Source: Eubacterium barkeri
GTDB taxonomy: Bacteria > Bacillota > Clostridia > Eubacteriales > Eubacteriaceae
NCBI RefSeq assembly: GCF_900107125.1
Contig: NZ_FNOU01000008.1
Location: 1 to 64,000 of the forward strand
Direction of reading: 5' to 3'
DNA: 64,000 nt
Each line of letters begins with the position of its first letter. The stretch's first letter is position 1. Below are positions 63,173-64,000 of the stretch, piece by piece. The notes beneath the pieces are model-generated. The model made no database searches. It was not told the origin of the DNA and saw only the letters and a program-made list of their open reading frames with translations. Made by a program: the position numbers and the translations under genes.

Positions 63173-64000
63173 CTACCTCTTTCCTTCTATTCCCTGTAAT
63201 TGCGCCCAACACGCTTCCAAAGCCCGGCAAATGATGATGGGCAGGACATCCATACGATACTCCCTACTTCCCCGCAGGGGGTTGCTCCTGGGATTGGCAT
63301 CTTCCAGGGCGAGTTGTCCGGCCTCCTGGGCTAGCGCAGTGCTAAAGGTTTTACCCACCAGGTAATCTTCTGCCACTTTTGCCTGAACGGGGCCTACCCC
63401 TACAGGTCCCATCCGCAGCCGGGCCCACGTAATCACATCCCCTTCGCAGTGGAGCATTGCAGAGCAATTGAGCATGGGCAGGGAAAGGGATTTTCGCAGT
63501 TCCAAACGGATGAAGGATGCCGCTTCCCGCTCCTTGGGCATAGGGATCATGATTTTAGTAATGAGTTCCCGGGAAGGATCAATGGCGCTTTTACCAAAGC
63601 CAGCGTACATCTCGTCCATGGTCAGCCGACGTTCCCCATCCTCTGATAAAACGACGAATATGGGTGCTAAAGCGGCAAGGGCCATGGCCCCGTCCCCTGC
63701 AGGCTGTGCACTGACCACATTGCCGGTGAGGGTTGCGGAGTTGCGAATTTGCAGGGACCCTACGCTGCCACAGCCCTGGGCCAGGGATGGAAGGCACCTG
63801 CGCACAAGGGGTGAGCAGGCAATGTCTGTCAATGTCGTTGCTGCACCAATCCTGAGATAATCCTCTTCTTCTGAAATTCCGATTAAATCCGGCGCCTTTG
63901 TAATATCGATCAGGGCACTGGGGTTTATTTTTTCGGCTTTGATATCGACCATGACATCGCTCCCACCAGCAAGAATGATTCCCTTGCCCTGGGCCTCGGT
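63173..64000 (-). CDS. FAD-binding subunit of the molybdenum hydroxylase (5' end outside window)
   Basis: The CO-dehydrogenase flavoprotein-type subunit. The reading frame stays open to the window edge: bases 64000-63953 give TEAQGKGIILAGGSDVMVDI, which holds the first FAD-binding motif (ILAGGSD), so the gene begins outside. The visible part also has the second FAD-binding loop SVGSLQIRNSATLTGNV. About 275 residues are visible and only a few N-terminal residues should be missing. First gene of the FAD, Fe-S, Mo operon as seen. Confidence 0.93.
   Translation of the reverse strand, partial: TEAQGKGIILAGGSDVMVDIKAEKINPSALIDITKAPDLIGISEEEDYLRIGAATTLTDIACSPLVRRCLPSLAQGCGSVGSLQIRNSATLTGNVVSAQPAGDGAMALAALAPIFVVLSEDGERRLTMDEMYAGFGKSAIDPSRELITKIMIPMPKEREAASFIRLELRKSLSLPMLNCSAMLHCEGDVITWARLRMGPVGVGPVQAKVAEDYLVGKTFSTALAQEAGQLALEDANPRSNPLRGSREYRMDVLPIIICRALEACWAQLQGIEGKR

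Overview
The window looks like a chromosomal segment of a low-to-medium GC, Gram-positive, anaerobic Firmicute of the Clostridia/Eubacteriales type. I base this on AGGAGG ribosome sites, sigma-A promoters, a sortase-assembled pilus, a Cpr/LanFEG-type peptide-resistance transporter, a yjdF leader, a ferredoxin-tailed aldo-keto reductase and a molybdenum hydroxylase. Sialic acid and GlcNAc catabolism suggests a host-associated lifestyle. I cannot name the species.

Bases 1-24650 are an accessory region with visibly lower and patchy GC. It opens with an IS21-family element (istA, istB and a decayed third frame). After it come an acetyltransferase, an alpha/beta hydrolase broken by one amber codon, the decayed tail of an RlmCD/RumA-like rRNA methyltransferase, and a very AT-rich gene for a 643-residue protein ending in a HEPN-type RN-S-Y-L-H motif. 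From about 6950 to 13000 there is a cassette-like array. Remnants of the same repeat (modules A and B, plus module C which encodes the C-terminus of a RhuM-family protein) recur, and between them lie unrelated small genes: an unknown protein, a KilA-N protein, DUF3795, DUF1697, an ABM-like protein, a sugar O-acetyltransferase and a flavodoxin-like reductase. A complete four-gene Wadjet operon (jetABCD, 16567-23174) follows, then a Schlafen/AlbA-type ATPase-regulator gene.

From 24650 onward the DNA is GC-richer and looks like core genome. It carries a low-molecular-weight phosphatase with a helical-repeat tail, GyrI-like and aldo-keto reductase genes, a metallo-hydrolase, yjdF with its probable riboswitch, dedA and a MerR regulator. 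Next is a minus-strand pilus operon (backbone pilin, class C sortase, giant adhesin; 37433 to 30585) beside a decayed GGDEF gene. A hydrolase/PHP-phosphatase pair follows, then a two-component system (minus) divergent from a three-gene lantibiotic-immunity-type ABC transporter.

Bases 44086-53717 form an amino-sugar regulon. nagBA (minus) is divergent from an RpiR-family regulator, followed by nanE, nanA, an SSS symporter, yhcH, nanK and nagE. Together they take up sialic acid and GlcNAc and convert them to fructose-6-phosphate. The same 18-bp near-palindrome lies 13-14 bp upstream of the -35 box in both nagB and nanE promoters, and I propose it as the RpiR operator. The rest of the window holds a CcdA-TlpA fusion, a Suv3-like RNA helicase, an HdeD-like membrane protein, ahpC with a TrxR/AhpF-N fusion, and a three-subunit xanthine-dehydrogenase-type molybdenum hydroxylase whose FAD subunit runs off the right edge.
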